The translations under genes and the position numbers were made by a program. From the NCBI GenBank assembly GCA_015680685.1, contig MNCI01010753.1, positions 525,060-587,059 of the forward strand: a stretch of 62,000 bases of DNA, in the 5' to 3' direction. The stretch comes from Gnetum montanum. Taxonomy: Eukaryota > Streptophyta > Gnetopsida > Gnetales > Gnetaceae. This document shows, in pieces, positions 22,573-35,330 of the stretch; positions within the stretch are counted from its first letter, which is position 1; each line of letters opens with the position of its first letter. The notes beneath the pieces are model-generated. The model was not told where the DNA came from. It ran no database searches and saw only the letters and a program-made list of their open reading frames with translations.

Positions 22573-25500
22573 CTAAAACAGTGTTGAATATCATAATGAT
22601 AATTTTCATCAATTGAAGAAATTCATTTAAAGATTAAACAATTCATTGCAGTAAATTTCTATTGAAAAATGCATGATCGTGCTGTGAGCTGTGAGGTCCT
22701 TGTGCAATACACCTCCTTTGCCGAAATTATTCATCTAGGTGAGCTTAAAATGTTTTAAATTTGTGAGCCAAAGCAAAAAGGTTGCGAGCACTAAACATTT
22801 TTATCAACATCTTGATTCCAACAACTCACTACATTAAGCTTCTAGAGTTATCTAAGTTTCAAAAATGTTTTATCATTCCAAGTTTCACTACCCAACACAA
22901 CGTGCAGGATTCATATTTAAAAATTTTAATTATTTACATATGGTATTTTGGAAAAGCTAGCACAGAAGATTCTGAATGACAATGCGATGTAAGAGAAAAT
23001 GATTCATGTTACGGAGAATTTATGATAGCAGATTGTGGGTGTCTCAACAGTATGAAAGGGTTTTGGAAGCTTGTACATGGATGAAAGATCAAAATACAGA
23101 TTTGATGATGACTTGTTTATAGAAAACTAAATAATCATACAAGGTTGTAAAGACATATATTACATATGGGGATGCCAGATACAGAAGCAAGCTCTACATT
23201 GAAGAAAGGTGGATCCATTTTTGAGATGGCTAGAAAAGAATAATTTAAACTAGTTTAACTTGATGTATTATCCTTCCAAGAAAACTTTGGTGTCTTTGGT
23301 ATCCTCTTCTTTAACAGTGGTACACCACCGTAGGTCATCGTCTGCACCATAAGCCTACCGTGACTTGTGGTTTAATAAAAATTTTAAAATAAACGGTTAC
23401 GGCCAGTAAACCATAGCTTGCAGTGGGGCTTTGGATTTCAACAGCAACTTGTGGTAAGATCCTGACAAAGAGAAGAATAAATTGTTTATAGGTAAATCAC
23501 AAGAGAACCACAACTTTTGGTGGATTAGTGCTTTCACAGAAAAACAATGGTTACAATGAAATGATGCTTAAACTTTTTAAATTTGAATTGACATGATTTC
23601 AATTGGAGCATTGATGACTCTATTAGAAATTCATGACTGTCAAGGTGTACACAGTGGAAGATTTACAACATATCTGAACTTAGAGTTTATTATTAAAAAA
23701 CTGATTTGGATTACACCATATCTAACTTGCCAAAACACCATGTTCAGATTTTAGTTCTAACCGATACTGGTTTCCTGAAATAAAAGATGATTATAAAAAG
23801 AAAATATTTGCTGTAAAAATCTTATGCAAGACTTCTCTAATACAGTGCACATATCTGATTTTCTTTTATTTACTGATCACATTCTAAGCATCCAAGTGAA
23901 AATCATACTACATCACCACTAGAAATCAAAATCCAAATGATCCTAAAATCAGTAATGTAACCATACTTCCAGCTGGCTTTAGTTCATAAAGGGAAACATA
24001 CAAACTTAATTTGCTACCATCCCAAGCTAAACAAAGAGTTAATCGTTACTGATATAATAACTCGTTATATATTCAGTCATAAGAAAAATGGGACTATTCT
24101 TATCAGGCATTTTGTACAACACAATAGCTATCCCATCTTAAGAGAAAAGATATGGAAAATTTCTCAGATCACATTCATCTAGTTTCCAAGAATCTACAAC
24201 CAATAAATCAGCAAAATCATATCATAAAAATCTGTAGCTATCCTTGGCCCCCATTGGCAAATATTTATGAAAATTGCCCCAAATTTTTACAAGTGTTCCC
24301 AAGTTCATTTGGAAATAATTCTCACCCAAGTCATTTAGGCATGAGAGTGTGAGGATGGCTGAAGAGATCCATAAAAACAAGGATTCAACAATCCAAAATC
24401 TCAAATATAAAAATCAGATTTAGTAAAAATTCAAGATAGTGAAAGAATTCTGAAAATGAAATCATATTTCAGCAACAAGTGAAACAATGGAGGAATTGTG
24501 TATCTAGCTTGTTCAATCTTCAAAACCTATTTGAATGACCCCTTTTAACCTAGCCATCAAGTGCTATTTCTTCTTCTTCATTGTTATGCTCATGCAATCT
24601 TTCTCTTTCTCTGTTGCCATTGGTATAATTATTATTTAGGTTGCCTATGTATTGCTCAAGACGTGATCTTACTATTGTTGTTGCTACTGTAATCCGCTTT
24701 TCTCTTTTTCCCTTCCTTGCTCTCTCCTTTTCTCCATGTTTCTCTCTACCTAACCCTTTTTATCCACTCAAGTTTTGGTTTTGGTTTCAGTTTCTTTAAT
24801 GCAATTGCATCTTTATGAAAGTTAGTTTCTTTTGTAGTTGTTTTTTTAACAGATCTAAAACCAGGTTTTAGGTTCAACCTTCACTAAAGCCACCCTTCGA
24901 AAATTTAAAAAAAAAAAATATCTATCCCTTCCAACCAAGAGGACTTTCACTGAATTCCTTCCAAGATGATAAAATATACATTTCTGATCTCTCTCTTTTT
25001 AAAGCAAACTCGCTTTAACCCTTATTCCTCCAAGATTTTCTCATAAAATAAAGCCATAGAGTACAATGGATGAGAGTTCCATGAGCAAGAGGAAAGCCTA
25101 AAATCAAAATATCAAACCAAGAAAAAACCTTGTCCTTCAAGCACTTAGTATTGCAAGAAGTGTTGCATTGTCTTATCAGCACTGAAAGGTCATCATGTGA
25201 CATTTCTACAACTATTGAGAGGGGATCTTATTTTTGGTTTAATCAAATTTATTTATCCAAAAGATCATTTAGGAAAGTAATACAATTATCTCTCTTAGGT
25301 CAGGTTCCTCTTTCCTTTTCTTGTCCTTTTACATTCTACAAAATCATAAAATAGCAATGAATCATACACATTATCACCTTTTTCTTTTTTTCAAAATTAG
25401 ATTGCTCAATACTTAGCATTCATACAACAGCACCTAGAGATGATGGATACCAAATTATGTAGACATACAACAAAGCATGTACATGAGATAACCACACTGA

Positions 25501-25900
25501 CATACACATAGACATAGAGTTCACAAAGAAACATTCTAATCAGTTTCAGAAATCATTCTAATGCACATAGGTCATGCAACACATAAATAATCAAAACCTA
25601 ATAGCAAGCTTACAAACAATGTAACATTCCTTTTGTTCATTCCATTAATAGATGTTGAATCAACAAACACTACATACTTAGTTCATGCATCCGTAGTACA
25701 CATGAGCACAACTCAAATTTAATCATAACGAAGCATCATAAGTCATTGAACCACTCACCAATACATCATTTAGCCAATGCATACCAAAGGTATCATTCAA
25801 CATACATGTCATGAACATATTAATAATACTCAAAGTCATCATAATTATGCACTCTTAGATAGATTAGCAAGTCAACATCAAATCATACAAATCATCAAGC
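22573..25900. other. 3.3 kb without recognisable features
   Basis: AT-rich, short ORFs only, no motif, no tRNA-like structure and no clear relation to other parts of the window. If the exon chain is real this is intron. Confidence 0.4.
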
Positions 25901-25908
25901 TCATCATT

Positions 25909-26050
25909 AGCACTTAAATCCATCAACACAAGCACATCAATACCACTTAAATCCATCAGCACCAATGCATTGCCAGCTTTTAAACCCATCAATACAAGCA
26001 CATCAACAATGCTTAAATTTATAAACACAAGCACATCAACAACACACAAA
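25909..26050. repeat. Imperfect 33-bp tandem repeat, about four units
   Basis: Units of about 33 bp follow the pattern 'cacttaaatccatcaacac' plus 'aagcacatcaatac'. The reverse strand is open and reads an 11-residue repeat of the type VDVLVLMDLSG, but no start context or family supports a gene. Looser 'atccatcaccatcat' relatives continue to about 26240. Confidence 0.6.
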
Positions 26051-26379
26051 TCCATCACCATCATTAGATTATATATAAATCATTCGATTAACACCAAATT
26101 ATTACCCAAATCCATCACCATCATCATATCATAGAAAACTTTACAAATCAATACCAAAGCATAGAAATCACAAGTACATGGTTAACACCACTCAAGTCCA
26201 TCATAATTATAAAATCATAGGTAAATTCATAAATCAAAACCAAACTATATGCATCATCATACAAATCACACTCATAATTACTATCTCAAACATCAAGACA
26301 TGAACCTAGGAAAATGTAGGTTCTTGAAAAAATTACTGCATTGGAAATAAAGATTGCCAATGTAGCTCATACACAGCAA

Positions 26380-29300
26380 CATGCCCAACATTGCAATGTA
26401 AATCATAGTTTGCAAGAGGTGAGTGAAATAATTTCAAAAACATTGAAGAAAGAAGAAGAAAAACAGAAAAAGCATTGAATGTACCCCTTGTCAAAGTACA
26501 TAAAAAGGAGGAAATTTTGATTGAAGAAATACCTAAGTTATTAGAAGAAAAATGGCATCTGATAGAGTAAAACCTCATTTTGAAGGTTGTTAGAACACGT
26601 TAGGATGGAGAAAGAAGCCAACATATTATTATTAAATTTAAGAATGTCAGGGCAAGGGCAAAATTTTGGGATAATCAATGTAATCAGTAAAAAATTATGG
26701 CTAAATGAAGATTTTCTGTGTAAAGAATATGTTTAAAAAGTTAAAAAATAGAAGAAAGTGAAAAAGGCAAGACAGAGGAAAATTTGCTTATCTTAATGTC
26801 AAATACATTGCAATTATCAAAAATTGTAAATAGGGATTAAAATTCTTGCATTGTGGTTTATTGAATATTGATGGCTCTATAGCAAATAAGATTGTTACTT
26901 TGCATAGTTTTTGTTTCTTCAATAATTTCGATATTTTTGGGATTGTTGAAACGTAGCATGGAGGCGACAACAATGATCTTTTATGTCCAGGTTTTAAGAC
27001 TTTTTCTTTTCCTTAAAATAAAAAAAAGGTAAACGTGGAAGACCTTTTAGTGGCTTGGCTATGTTGATTTGAAGTACCATATGATGATATATAAAAGTTG
27101 AAAAAGTGGACAGATGCAAGCAATACGTTTGGATTCAAGTAGCTCATGAAGTGGTTGCTTTTTTCTTAGCTTTTTGTTATTTTGCTCCTCAAGAAGTTAC
27201 TTTTTATGATAAAGAAAATCTAGTAAGCTAGGGTTGGGCTTGAACAAATCCCAATAATCTTTTGGAACCAACAAGGATATTTCACTATGAAAGTAATTCA
27301 AAGTAAAAAAGATTTTCTCAAGACACAAATTAATCGTAGAGGTAGACATTTATTGGATTAGAGTCAAGGTTTACATTTGGTAGTTCTTAATGGGTTAAAC
27401 AATTTTTCCAAGTCTGGTTACTAAACATTCACAGAACCACAAGGTTCCTCAAGTATAAATTCTTTTATTACCACAAGATTCCTCATGTAAAAAAAAAATT
27501 TTATCACCAATATAGAGTTTGCCTTGTTAACACTTTAAGTTATGTGATAAGGTGACTAATTCTAACCATTGATCACTTCTTTATAGTCTTTTGATGAATT
27601 TCCATGTTAGATAACAAAGAAAGCTAGTTTATTGCAGAATAATAAACAAAGTCAAGTTGGATTTTCAAGAGGAAATCGATATGCAACACTTGCAGAAATT
27701 TTAGTGGCATAAGCACATCAAGTTTCTAGCTAGACTTCAATTAAAAATGTAGAAAATCTCCAATAGCTATCAAGCTTTATAAGAATTTAATTTGGAACAA
27801 AGAGATAGTTCATTAAAAAAAGACAAACTACTCTTCTCCACATGATCAAGAAAAAACCAAGAAATTTTCTGAAAGTTGCTTCATAAAAGGAAAAGATTGA
27901 AACCCAAATTTCCCTTTTATGCTATTTTGCAATTTTATCAAAATTTCTTTTAAGGAAAAGGAGAAAAATTAGGATATTAGAAGGACAATGACAAGCTTTG
28001 CATCTCCTTTGAGGAAACTATGCAAAGCATTCAAAAGACTAGTCTAAGTAGTTGATGTAGCAAGACTATATGTAGAAATGCTTACTTGGGGAGAACATTT
28101 AGTATGGCAAACAGTTTGGAAAAATCTAAAAACATGCTCTCCATGGAATGGTGCATTAAGAAAGCCATTTTTCTCTTCAAAAAGGGAGATAAACCTAAAT
28201 TAAATAACTATGTTAATTGTAATGAGTAATATTTTTGTCAAGGTCTTGGTTAATATTGTTGAGATGAAAATTGGTAGATATATAGAAGAAAATAATTTGT
28301 GAGCAATTTCACAAGCTAGATTTAGACATCATCATTCTACTATTGATCACCTCATCACATTGAAATATCTTATTGATTGTGAAAAAAGGAAAAATAAAAG
28401 AACTTTTCTTTGCTTTGTGTCTTTTTCTAAAGCATATGATTCGGCCATTTAAAGCAAGATGTGGAAGATATTACAAGACATAGATACTCCTCCATCTTTG
28501 TTATCTGCTCTTCAAAGTCTTTACTAAGAGATATATATATATATATATAGATCACATATCAGCACTCCCATAAAAATGTTTTATGGCATAGTGATATTTA
28601 GATGAAACATGGTTGTCCTCTTTCACCTGCATTTTTTTTATGATATTTTTATCAATGAACTTGAAGAGTGGATGCAAAAAATTCCAAGTAGATACTCTAT
28701 TAAAATTAATGATCACTTAGCCAATCTTTTGACGTACATTGATGATGTAGCTCTCATCTTCAATTCTAAGAAAGGTCTACAATAAACACTTACTATTTTG
28801 AATGATTTTTGCCAATAGTCAAGAACGAAAATTAATGTTCAAAAAACCAAAATTATGGTGTCTAGGACTAGGAATAATGTCTACTCTTTCACTATTGGAA
28901 ATGACTAAGGAATTGTGACACCAACTTATAGATACCTTGGTCTCAATCTTTCTTACAATTACAAGTAAGAGGTATGCATCAAACAGAGGATTGTAGGCAG
29001 ATTGAGAGTCTTATTTGATTTAAAAAGCAAATGTCAAAAGGGAGCTATATTAACCTAGGAAATGAAAAAACAATTATTTTGTTCTAGTGCGCAACAAACT
29101 CTTTTGTAGGGGTTGTATAGTGTGGGGTCCTAGACTTGCTAGCAAATATTGGAAGAAAATAAAAGAAGTTCAGAAATATTTTTTGGTAGAATTTCAGGTT
29201 AAAAGGTAGGTCCAATATAATTTGTTGCTTCTTAAAGTAGATATGATACCCTTAGAGATAGAAGCTCTTTGTCAATTTGTGGCATATGTTCATAGTCTCT

Positions 29301-30200
29301 TTTGTAGCATAATAGCTAAATTTTTTAAGGAAGTCCTAGTTACTACACAACAAAAAGGGTAGTTTCATGAGAGAATGATTAAAATAAACCATTGAGATAG
29401 AGATTCTACATTGTAATATAAGGCAACTCCTTAAGAGTAGAAAAAAATAAGGCACCTTTGCACATCTAGGGTAACACAACAAGAAAAACAATTCTACTTG
29501 GATAGCATTAAAGGAAGCATCAACAAAAAAGTAACTTGTTTATTTGCTCCTATATCATATCATATACAATGTCAAATTAGTTGAGTAAGATTGGGCTCCC
29601 ATTGTTTTAGAATTGAAACAAATAGATAGGTCTACTACCAAAAGAAGAGAGAATCTCTCATTTATGCAATATAAGAGCAATTGAAGATGAGCATCACTTA
29701 TTCCTAGAATGTCCTATTCTAGAGCAAAGTTGCCACAAATGGCAAATTATAGCTAACAATTTAATTAAGCTTTTTGAAACACCACTAAGGAAACCTAGTA
29801 ACTTTATTGATGAAGTGCTGCTACACATACTTTTTATATTTCTTCTGTGCAATAAATCTTGAGGGTCTCCAGACATAATCAAAAGCATTTCAATTTTAGA
29901 TATTGTTTTCAAAGGAATAAAGCCAGGTGGCTCATGGTACTTTTTCCTCAAATATCACCACCACCATGATAGCAATATAGGGAAAGCAATCTATAACAAA
30001 CCTTAGAACCTTGACCCTAGAATTATAGTGTTCCTATTTGAAGACCCACCAATTTCTACAACATCGTCAAGCATGAAGAGAACAAGCAATAAGAATTTGA
30101 TGTTTGCATTGCTTCCATTTTTCTCAGATTTGAGAAGTTTGACAAATAACATCGTGAATAGACATGCAATTCCAATGTGTGTCAGTCATGTGTGCAAGCT
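26380..30200 (+). pseudogene. Non-L1 LINE, nearly full length, decayed
   Basis: Pieces in order on the + strand: a K/E-rich leader (26400-26570); endonuclease start near 26850-27000 with GLLNIDGSIANKIVTL and FDIFGIVET; VWIQVAHEVV and FCYFAPQEVTFYD (27130-27210); GRHLLD.SQGLHLVVLNGL near 27345; RT start near 28150 (WCIKKAIFLFKKGDK); FRHHHSTIDHLITL near 28325; HGCPLSPAFF near 28610; the catalytic box YIDD at 28735-28746; C-terminal IEDEHHLFLECP near 29685. The order endonuclease-RT-zinc-like tail is that of a single-ORF2 LINE. Stops and frameshifts are throughout, though the YIDD box is kept. Same family as 18505-20035. Confidence 0.65.
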
Positions 30201-30600
30201 CCTTCCAAAATGATTGGATAGTAAGACATTAAATAAACAATGATTAATGATCTCATGCAAAGTCCACTTGTAATCAAACATTTATGGTGTAAATGAACAT
30301 TTACAACTAATTTTTTGTACAAACACTTAAACATAAAGATTTTGCATTTTCGAACCATGATATCCTTCTGCCATGCCTCCTTTAGAAAATGTACCCTAGA
30401 TCTTATCCAAAGCTCATTTGTAATCAAACTTTTATGGTGTAAAAGAACATTCACAAGTAATTTCCTATATAGACACTTGGACATAAAAATTTCTCATGTC
30501 TTTTTTGGTCTTCATTTTGGTGCCTTTTTTAGAATAATGATGCAGCAACTCTTTTTTATGGGCTTATGATTTTATCTTCTTTGCACATGCCCAAACCATC
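30182..30600 (-). repeat. 150-bp tandem duplication inside LINE-like sequence
   Basis: 'gatctcatgcaaag' (30249) and 'gatcttatccaaag' (30399) start two copies 150 bp apart, sharing 'tgtaatcaaac', 'ttatggtgtaaa' and 'aacattcacaa'-like text. The minus strand (30182-30484) reads both copies in one frame as a 50-residue repeat (HHKSLITNELW / HHKCLITSGLC). It is probably a decayed LINE piece that was duplicated. Confidence 0.55.
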
Positions 30601-30719
30601 TAAGACACCTTTCCAATAACTTATCTAAAATAGAAGCCACTACAAGTCTTCCTCTAATGTCTGTATTGTGCAATTTATCTCTTTTGGTAACATTCAACAT
30701 CCATGTAAGCATTTGCTAA

Positions 30720-31560
30720 TTAAAAAGTTTAAAAGTTAAGATCATTAAATTAGCGAAAAACATATACAATTCGGTATATGCATCATGCCCCTGTTGGGGA
30801 GGGGGGGTGTGGGTGGGGGGTGCAAAGTCTGGGATTATAAGAAAACCCAAAAAATGGGGGATTAAGGGTCTCCCCACCCCCTCCAACCGCAAAAGAATGG
30901 GGAGAGAACCCCCAACAAAAACAGTGTGTCCCCACATGAAAAATGGTAGGGCCAAACCCCTTCCCCTCCCCATGCCCCCGTCTGCGAAGCCCTCTAAAGC
31001 ACCAAAATCAAACCTGAATGATGCCCCCAACATTGACGCCTAAGTGAATTCAAGAAAAAAAGTGGCAAATTAACCATGCAGCCCATCCTCATGCAATGAA
31101 TAAAGGTTAAATGCAAGCCCAAGAGCTTTGACACATTGCCGGACTAAATGAAGAACTGCTCAACCAGCTTTGCTGCATCCAGCCACAAGAAGTGTCAACT
31201 TAAGGATCTAGCCACTCCCAATCTTGAGAACCAGCCCCAAAAAGAAAGCCTTCACATTTTGTAGGCCGCACTCGCTAGAAGGCACCACTTCACCCTCCGT
31301 TGGCAACCCCAACAATCCAGCAATCGACTCCTCCACAAGCATAATCTGGACCCCTTGAATAGGGTGATATCCCCCATCCAAGTAGGGAAGAAGGCCTCAT
31401 CAGCCAAGTCCAACTTCCCTTGTAATAGGGGGAGCAAGTTAGCCCAACCAACCCAACTCACCATGCCCCACAGCACCAAGTTGGCCCAGTAATTGTCATA
31501 ATGCGGCTCAAAGGTAGGAGTCACCCCCATGGCAGCTTGCACCTCTTTCCAAAACTAGAT
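30720..31560 (-). pseudogene. L1-like ORF2 C-terminal module, copy 1
   Basis: Minus strand from 31540: MGVTPTFEPHYDNY, VLWGMVSWVGWANLLP, then across frames SGNVSKLLGLHLTF, NLPLFFLNSL and HSGLILVL near 31030-31150, then a G-rich low-complexity part (30780-30960). The same blocks in the same order occur at 47150-48260 after a zinc-knuckle RT tail. I do not recognise the module. The copy is 5' truncated, as it has no RT. Confidence 0.6.
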
Positions 31561-31888
31561 TCCTTCAGTAGCAATCTATGCCAGCAGTGATAGCACTTGC
31601 CCCTAGAAGATTTGCTGATTAAAAAGTTCTACATGCCTTTGTGGCTAAATTTTAATGTGACGACTACTAATTTACAAGTTTGCTTAGGAACTACCAATTC
31701 AAATGATGCTATAACCAAATAACATACTAGGAGGTGAATGTTAATAGGATCGTAACCAATGAATGCATAATAACTTATTTAAAAAATGTTCATATTGATC
31801 ACGTCTACCAATTAAGATAATTAATTAACTCAAGTGTTTTTTATGTTCTTTATAATTTTAGTAACTACATGGAGCAAAAGCTTATTAC

Positions 31889-31992
31889 CTCCATATGCAC
31901 ACTCAAGTGTTTCAACAAAACAAAATATCGATCTGAATTTGCCTCAATCTCTGTTCTCATTAACTTTCCAACAGCCATTATGACAGCAATTC
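31889..31992 (-). CDS. Candidate coding exon with good splice sites, gene unknown
   Basis: Minus strand: acceptor CACATGTTTCAG, 104-bp exon, donor GTAATAAG. One frame is open and reads IAVIMAVGKLMRTEIEAN followed by SDRYFVLLKHLSVHME. It starts with the last two bases of a Gly codon, and the candidate exon at 57084-57111 ends with the first base of one, so the two join in frame as ...LIPKTG-IAVIM.... Other frames have stops. No retroelement family fits. The protein looks like a helical cytosolic domain, but I cannot name it. Confidence 0.6.
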
Positions 31993-32609
31993 CTGAAACA
32001 TGTGAATATTAATGATCAAAATTGTAACGTCTCATTGCAAGGAATAAAAATTAGCTTATTTCAAATTCTAGTTGCATTTTTTTATCACGGAAGAATTTTT
32101 TAAACCATTTTGAATATTGAAAAGCAGAAAAATCCTTTTAGAATCGTGTATATCCACAGTATCATTCATTTAGAAGTGAAAGAAGATAGGTCAATATAAA
32201 ACAACAAAAACAAAAGAAAGCAAATATAGAAACAAAGATTACAATCAAAACATAAGAATATAACTCTGCATGAATTATTTAACATATCACCACTGCTATT
32301 AATGCAATATCCTGAAAATGTATTCAAACTAGAACATGTTTGATATCCTCTGGAAAGCATTAATACTGATTTATTTTGTACAAAAATCATTCATTTGAAA
32401 AATCCTCTGGGTCTATATGAATGTAAAAAAATTTCAATTCCAGTTTCAGGTTAAACCATTATTTCACAGATATAATAAATCACTTGCTTTAAAATAGCCC
32501 AAAAGTTTTTAAGGTAGCTTCATTTTTAAGAGTTTCTATTTCTTACAATCTAAAACCATACTAGCTTGAAATCCTCTTTGGATTCATCATTGGTGGTACT
32601 AAATAATAA

Positions 32610-32740
32610 CAGGGCATCCAAAACTGAAACTTTTTAGTCCAATCAGAACTTTATAACTCAACATTGGCCACCAGAATCGAACCCATAACTTGGAGCTTCC
32701 AAATCAAAAGTCGTACCACTAAGCTAGCACCTCATTATTT
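32610..32740 (-). repeat. tRNA-derived SINE with perfect 14-bp target duplication
   Basis: Minus strand reads TAGCTTAGTGG (box A type) and GGTTCGATTCT (box B type), about 45 bp apart, as in a tRNA-derived polymerase III promoter. Flanks are identical 14-bp direct repeats, GTACTAAATAATAA, at 32596-32609 and 32741-32754. The 131-bp body matches copies at 21664-21820 and 20964-21055. It is the youngest-looking insertion in the window. Confidence 0.8.
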
Positions 32741-32759
32741 GTACTAAATAATAAGAAAG

Positions 32760-34280
32760 GAAGAGGTTATTTATATGCCGCCTTATAAAAGTTGGTCAGA
32801 CATCTTACTATTATTATTTTGTTTAGCTGCATAACTTTCATTTTAATTATTATAAAATTAATACTTAATTAATTAAGTAATTACTTTTAATAATTAAAAT
32901 TTAACAAGTTAGATAACTTTGAAAATCGAACTCATGACCTCATGAACAAAACTACCTAATGCTAATGTTATATCATTTTCTATTATGCCTGATTTTGGTT
33001 ATCAAAGGCCAACATCCTTCATTAATATATAAGCCTCTATCTCTCTTCATATTATGGGAATGTAACTTAATCTCTATGGATTCTCTATATTTTCTCTCTA
33101 GATAATTTTCTATCTAGGCTAAGACTTTGCATTTCTCTAGTTGCCATGTGTGTCTAGTTTCATTTATTAAATAATTGTTTTTTTAAAGAAAAGGTTGGGA
33201 TGTATTAATGTCAGAAATAGAGTATGTACAATCAATGAGGAGCAGGGGAACACTCAAACACTCCACACCTCCCCCCTCCTCCCAACCAGGTGATTGTACA
33301 TATTTTTCTGAAACATGAATACAACCTGATCTCTTTTCGGGGAAAAAAAACCAATGAGGAAGTTTGGCGGAAAGTGTGGCATGCAAAGAATAGTTAAAGA
33401 ATGCAAGATTGATACCACTTCAAAGGTCTTGATCTAGATTCATGCAAGAGCCTGCCTTGAGTATTTCATTGACAGGTTTCATATTCTTCTAGAAATCCTA
33501 CGCAGATTTGGCTTATATTGTTCATATAGTTCTAGCTTCTATTGTTCATTTAGTTTATACTTTTCTCACAGGTACCTATTACCGGCCTATATTCAGTTAT
33601 TCTCCTCTATCAATATAGTTATGGAACTAAATTATCAGTGTGCAATTGACTGACTCTAGCACAACGCAATAAGAAATAATTCTAAAACCAGATCTTAGAA
33701 GTAAATTCTAACTAGGTGAATAAAGAATATTTTAAAAAAAATCACCACCATATATTCAACCAGCGATTTAAAAATTCACAAAACAATTATTTTTCAGCTT
33801 TCTAAAAAAGTCAAAAAATCTAAAAAATTGGAATGTTTAAAAATGTGATATTCTGCAGCTTCATTTAAAAATCGGCATGTTTAAGAATATGTATAAAACA
33901 TCCTGCCTGTACAGTTTTCTTTTTCTGATTACTTCAAAAATGTGATATTCTAGAGGTTTCATATCGCTAGTCATAAATAAGCATAATAAACATAGACATT
34001 ACAATTGAAAATGCAGAAACTAAAAATATATTAGCAAAGAACACAATCACTAGCACAAAGTGGTTTGTATCATGGAAGAGACCAAATTTTGAACCAGGCT
34101 ACACTCCATTCATACAAAATCACTAGTTGTAGAACCCTCTGGTTGCAACCTAGAGGGATAGCTTTTCGCTGCTTATGAAGACTAGAAAGGGATTAAAGTG
34201 ATTCAATGCTTCCACATTCTTCTACAGATAGAGAGAACACCACAATTTTTAGGGGGATTAGGGTACCTATTTCTAAGCAA
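32760..34280. other. Intron-like or intergenic AT-rich sequence
   Basis: No convincing ORF. On the minus strand near 32920-32970 there is a second tRNA-like pair of boxes ('tagcattaggtag', 'gagttcgattttc') that may be a different, older SINE, but I see no flanking duplication. Confidence 0.35.
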
Positions 34281-34309
34281 GCAATATCAAAGGCATTGGG
34301 GTCCAAATG

Positions 34310-35330
34310 GAGGGTGAGATTGTTCCCCCCAGTACTAGAGGGTTACTCAATGTTGACTTCTCCCGCAATGTGATTCCTACCTCTACACTCAAGCAGGCTA
34401 TTAAGTCTTTGTTCTCATCTTTTTCGGTAGCAAGCAATGGAAGTTATTGAACAGTTTCTCATTCAATCAAGAAATTCTTCAAAGTTGAATGGAGTACGCT
34501 TTGTCTTTCTCAAGCATGCCCTTGAAGCAAGGATTCTGACTTACCAAAGATTTTTATTTTCTAATTTTTTTTTTTGTTGCATGCTTGCAGAATAAGCACC
34601 CCTCCAAGCATTTGGGGCTTATTCTTGCTCTTTGGAATGCTACCAAGAACAAGCAAGAGAAAGACGGACACACTGGTGGCACTGCCACCTCAATCTAATT
34701 TGATTGGCCGATCCAAAGTTGTGTATTCTAGGCAACCTTCACATCCTATAATGGATAGTTTTGTGGAGGGTTCTAGTCAAGATTTGTTTAGGCAAGGGTC
34801 TACTAAGAGGATGGATGTGCTTCAATAGTAGGAGGCCTTGACAGAGATACCATGGGAAGGTGATGAAATGGGTAGGGCTGCTGAAACAGACATTACAGAC
34901 AGAGATCATTTGGAGGCCAGAGTGCATGAAGAGATTGAGGAAGTTCTGAGATGGAAGGTGGATGAAAAGCTGAAGGATGTCGAAGTCAAAATTCAAAAGG
35001 AGATACAATCTCTTGTTGATAAAATAATCAAAGACACAAACCAGACCACTGAAAAATGAGCACAGGTTGAGCTCACAATAGCTACCCTGTAGGAGGCCAA
35101 TAAGACAGCCCATGAGGAGATTAACAGAGCTACTAAAGATACAGAAATCAGGCTGAAATATGTAGGAAAATAGCAGCAAATTGAACATGATGCCCTCAGA
35201 AGGCAGATTAGGGAAGAGTTGATGGACGAAGCTCACAGGCTGGAGGAGTGGCTGAGACAGCAGCACATGGAGGAGCAGTTGCATCAACAAGAGAAGTGAA
35301 AAAAAAAAACAAAAAGAAGCGAAAGAGAAG
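34310..35330 (+). pseudogene. L1-like ORF2 C-terminal module with coiled coil, copy 2
   Basis: Pieces: MEGEIVPPSTRGLLN (34310); in the next frame QSRNSSKLNGVRFVFL (34470-34520); NKHPSKHLGLILALWNAT (34590-34645); then from 34838 a long K/E/Q-rich heptad region (HEEIEEVLRWKVDEKLKDV, ATKDTEIRLKY, REELMDEAHRLEEWL) to about 35300. The block order equals that at 47400-48260. No RT precedes it, so it is a 3'-end fragment. TAG stops fall at likely Gln codons. Confidence 0.6.

Noticed and set aside
30716-31043. G/P-rich ORFs on both strands
   Set aside because: Low-complexity reading of the G-rich tail of an L1 fragment, not a gene.
32610-32740. A functional tRNA gene
   Set aside because: Box A and box B are present, but the body does not fold as a cloverleaf with an anticodon arm as far as I can see, and it is flanked by a target duplication, which fits a SINE.
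33183-33386. 67-residue minus-strand ORF
   Set aside because: No motif, in AT-rich spacer, start context and composition unremarkable.
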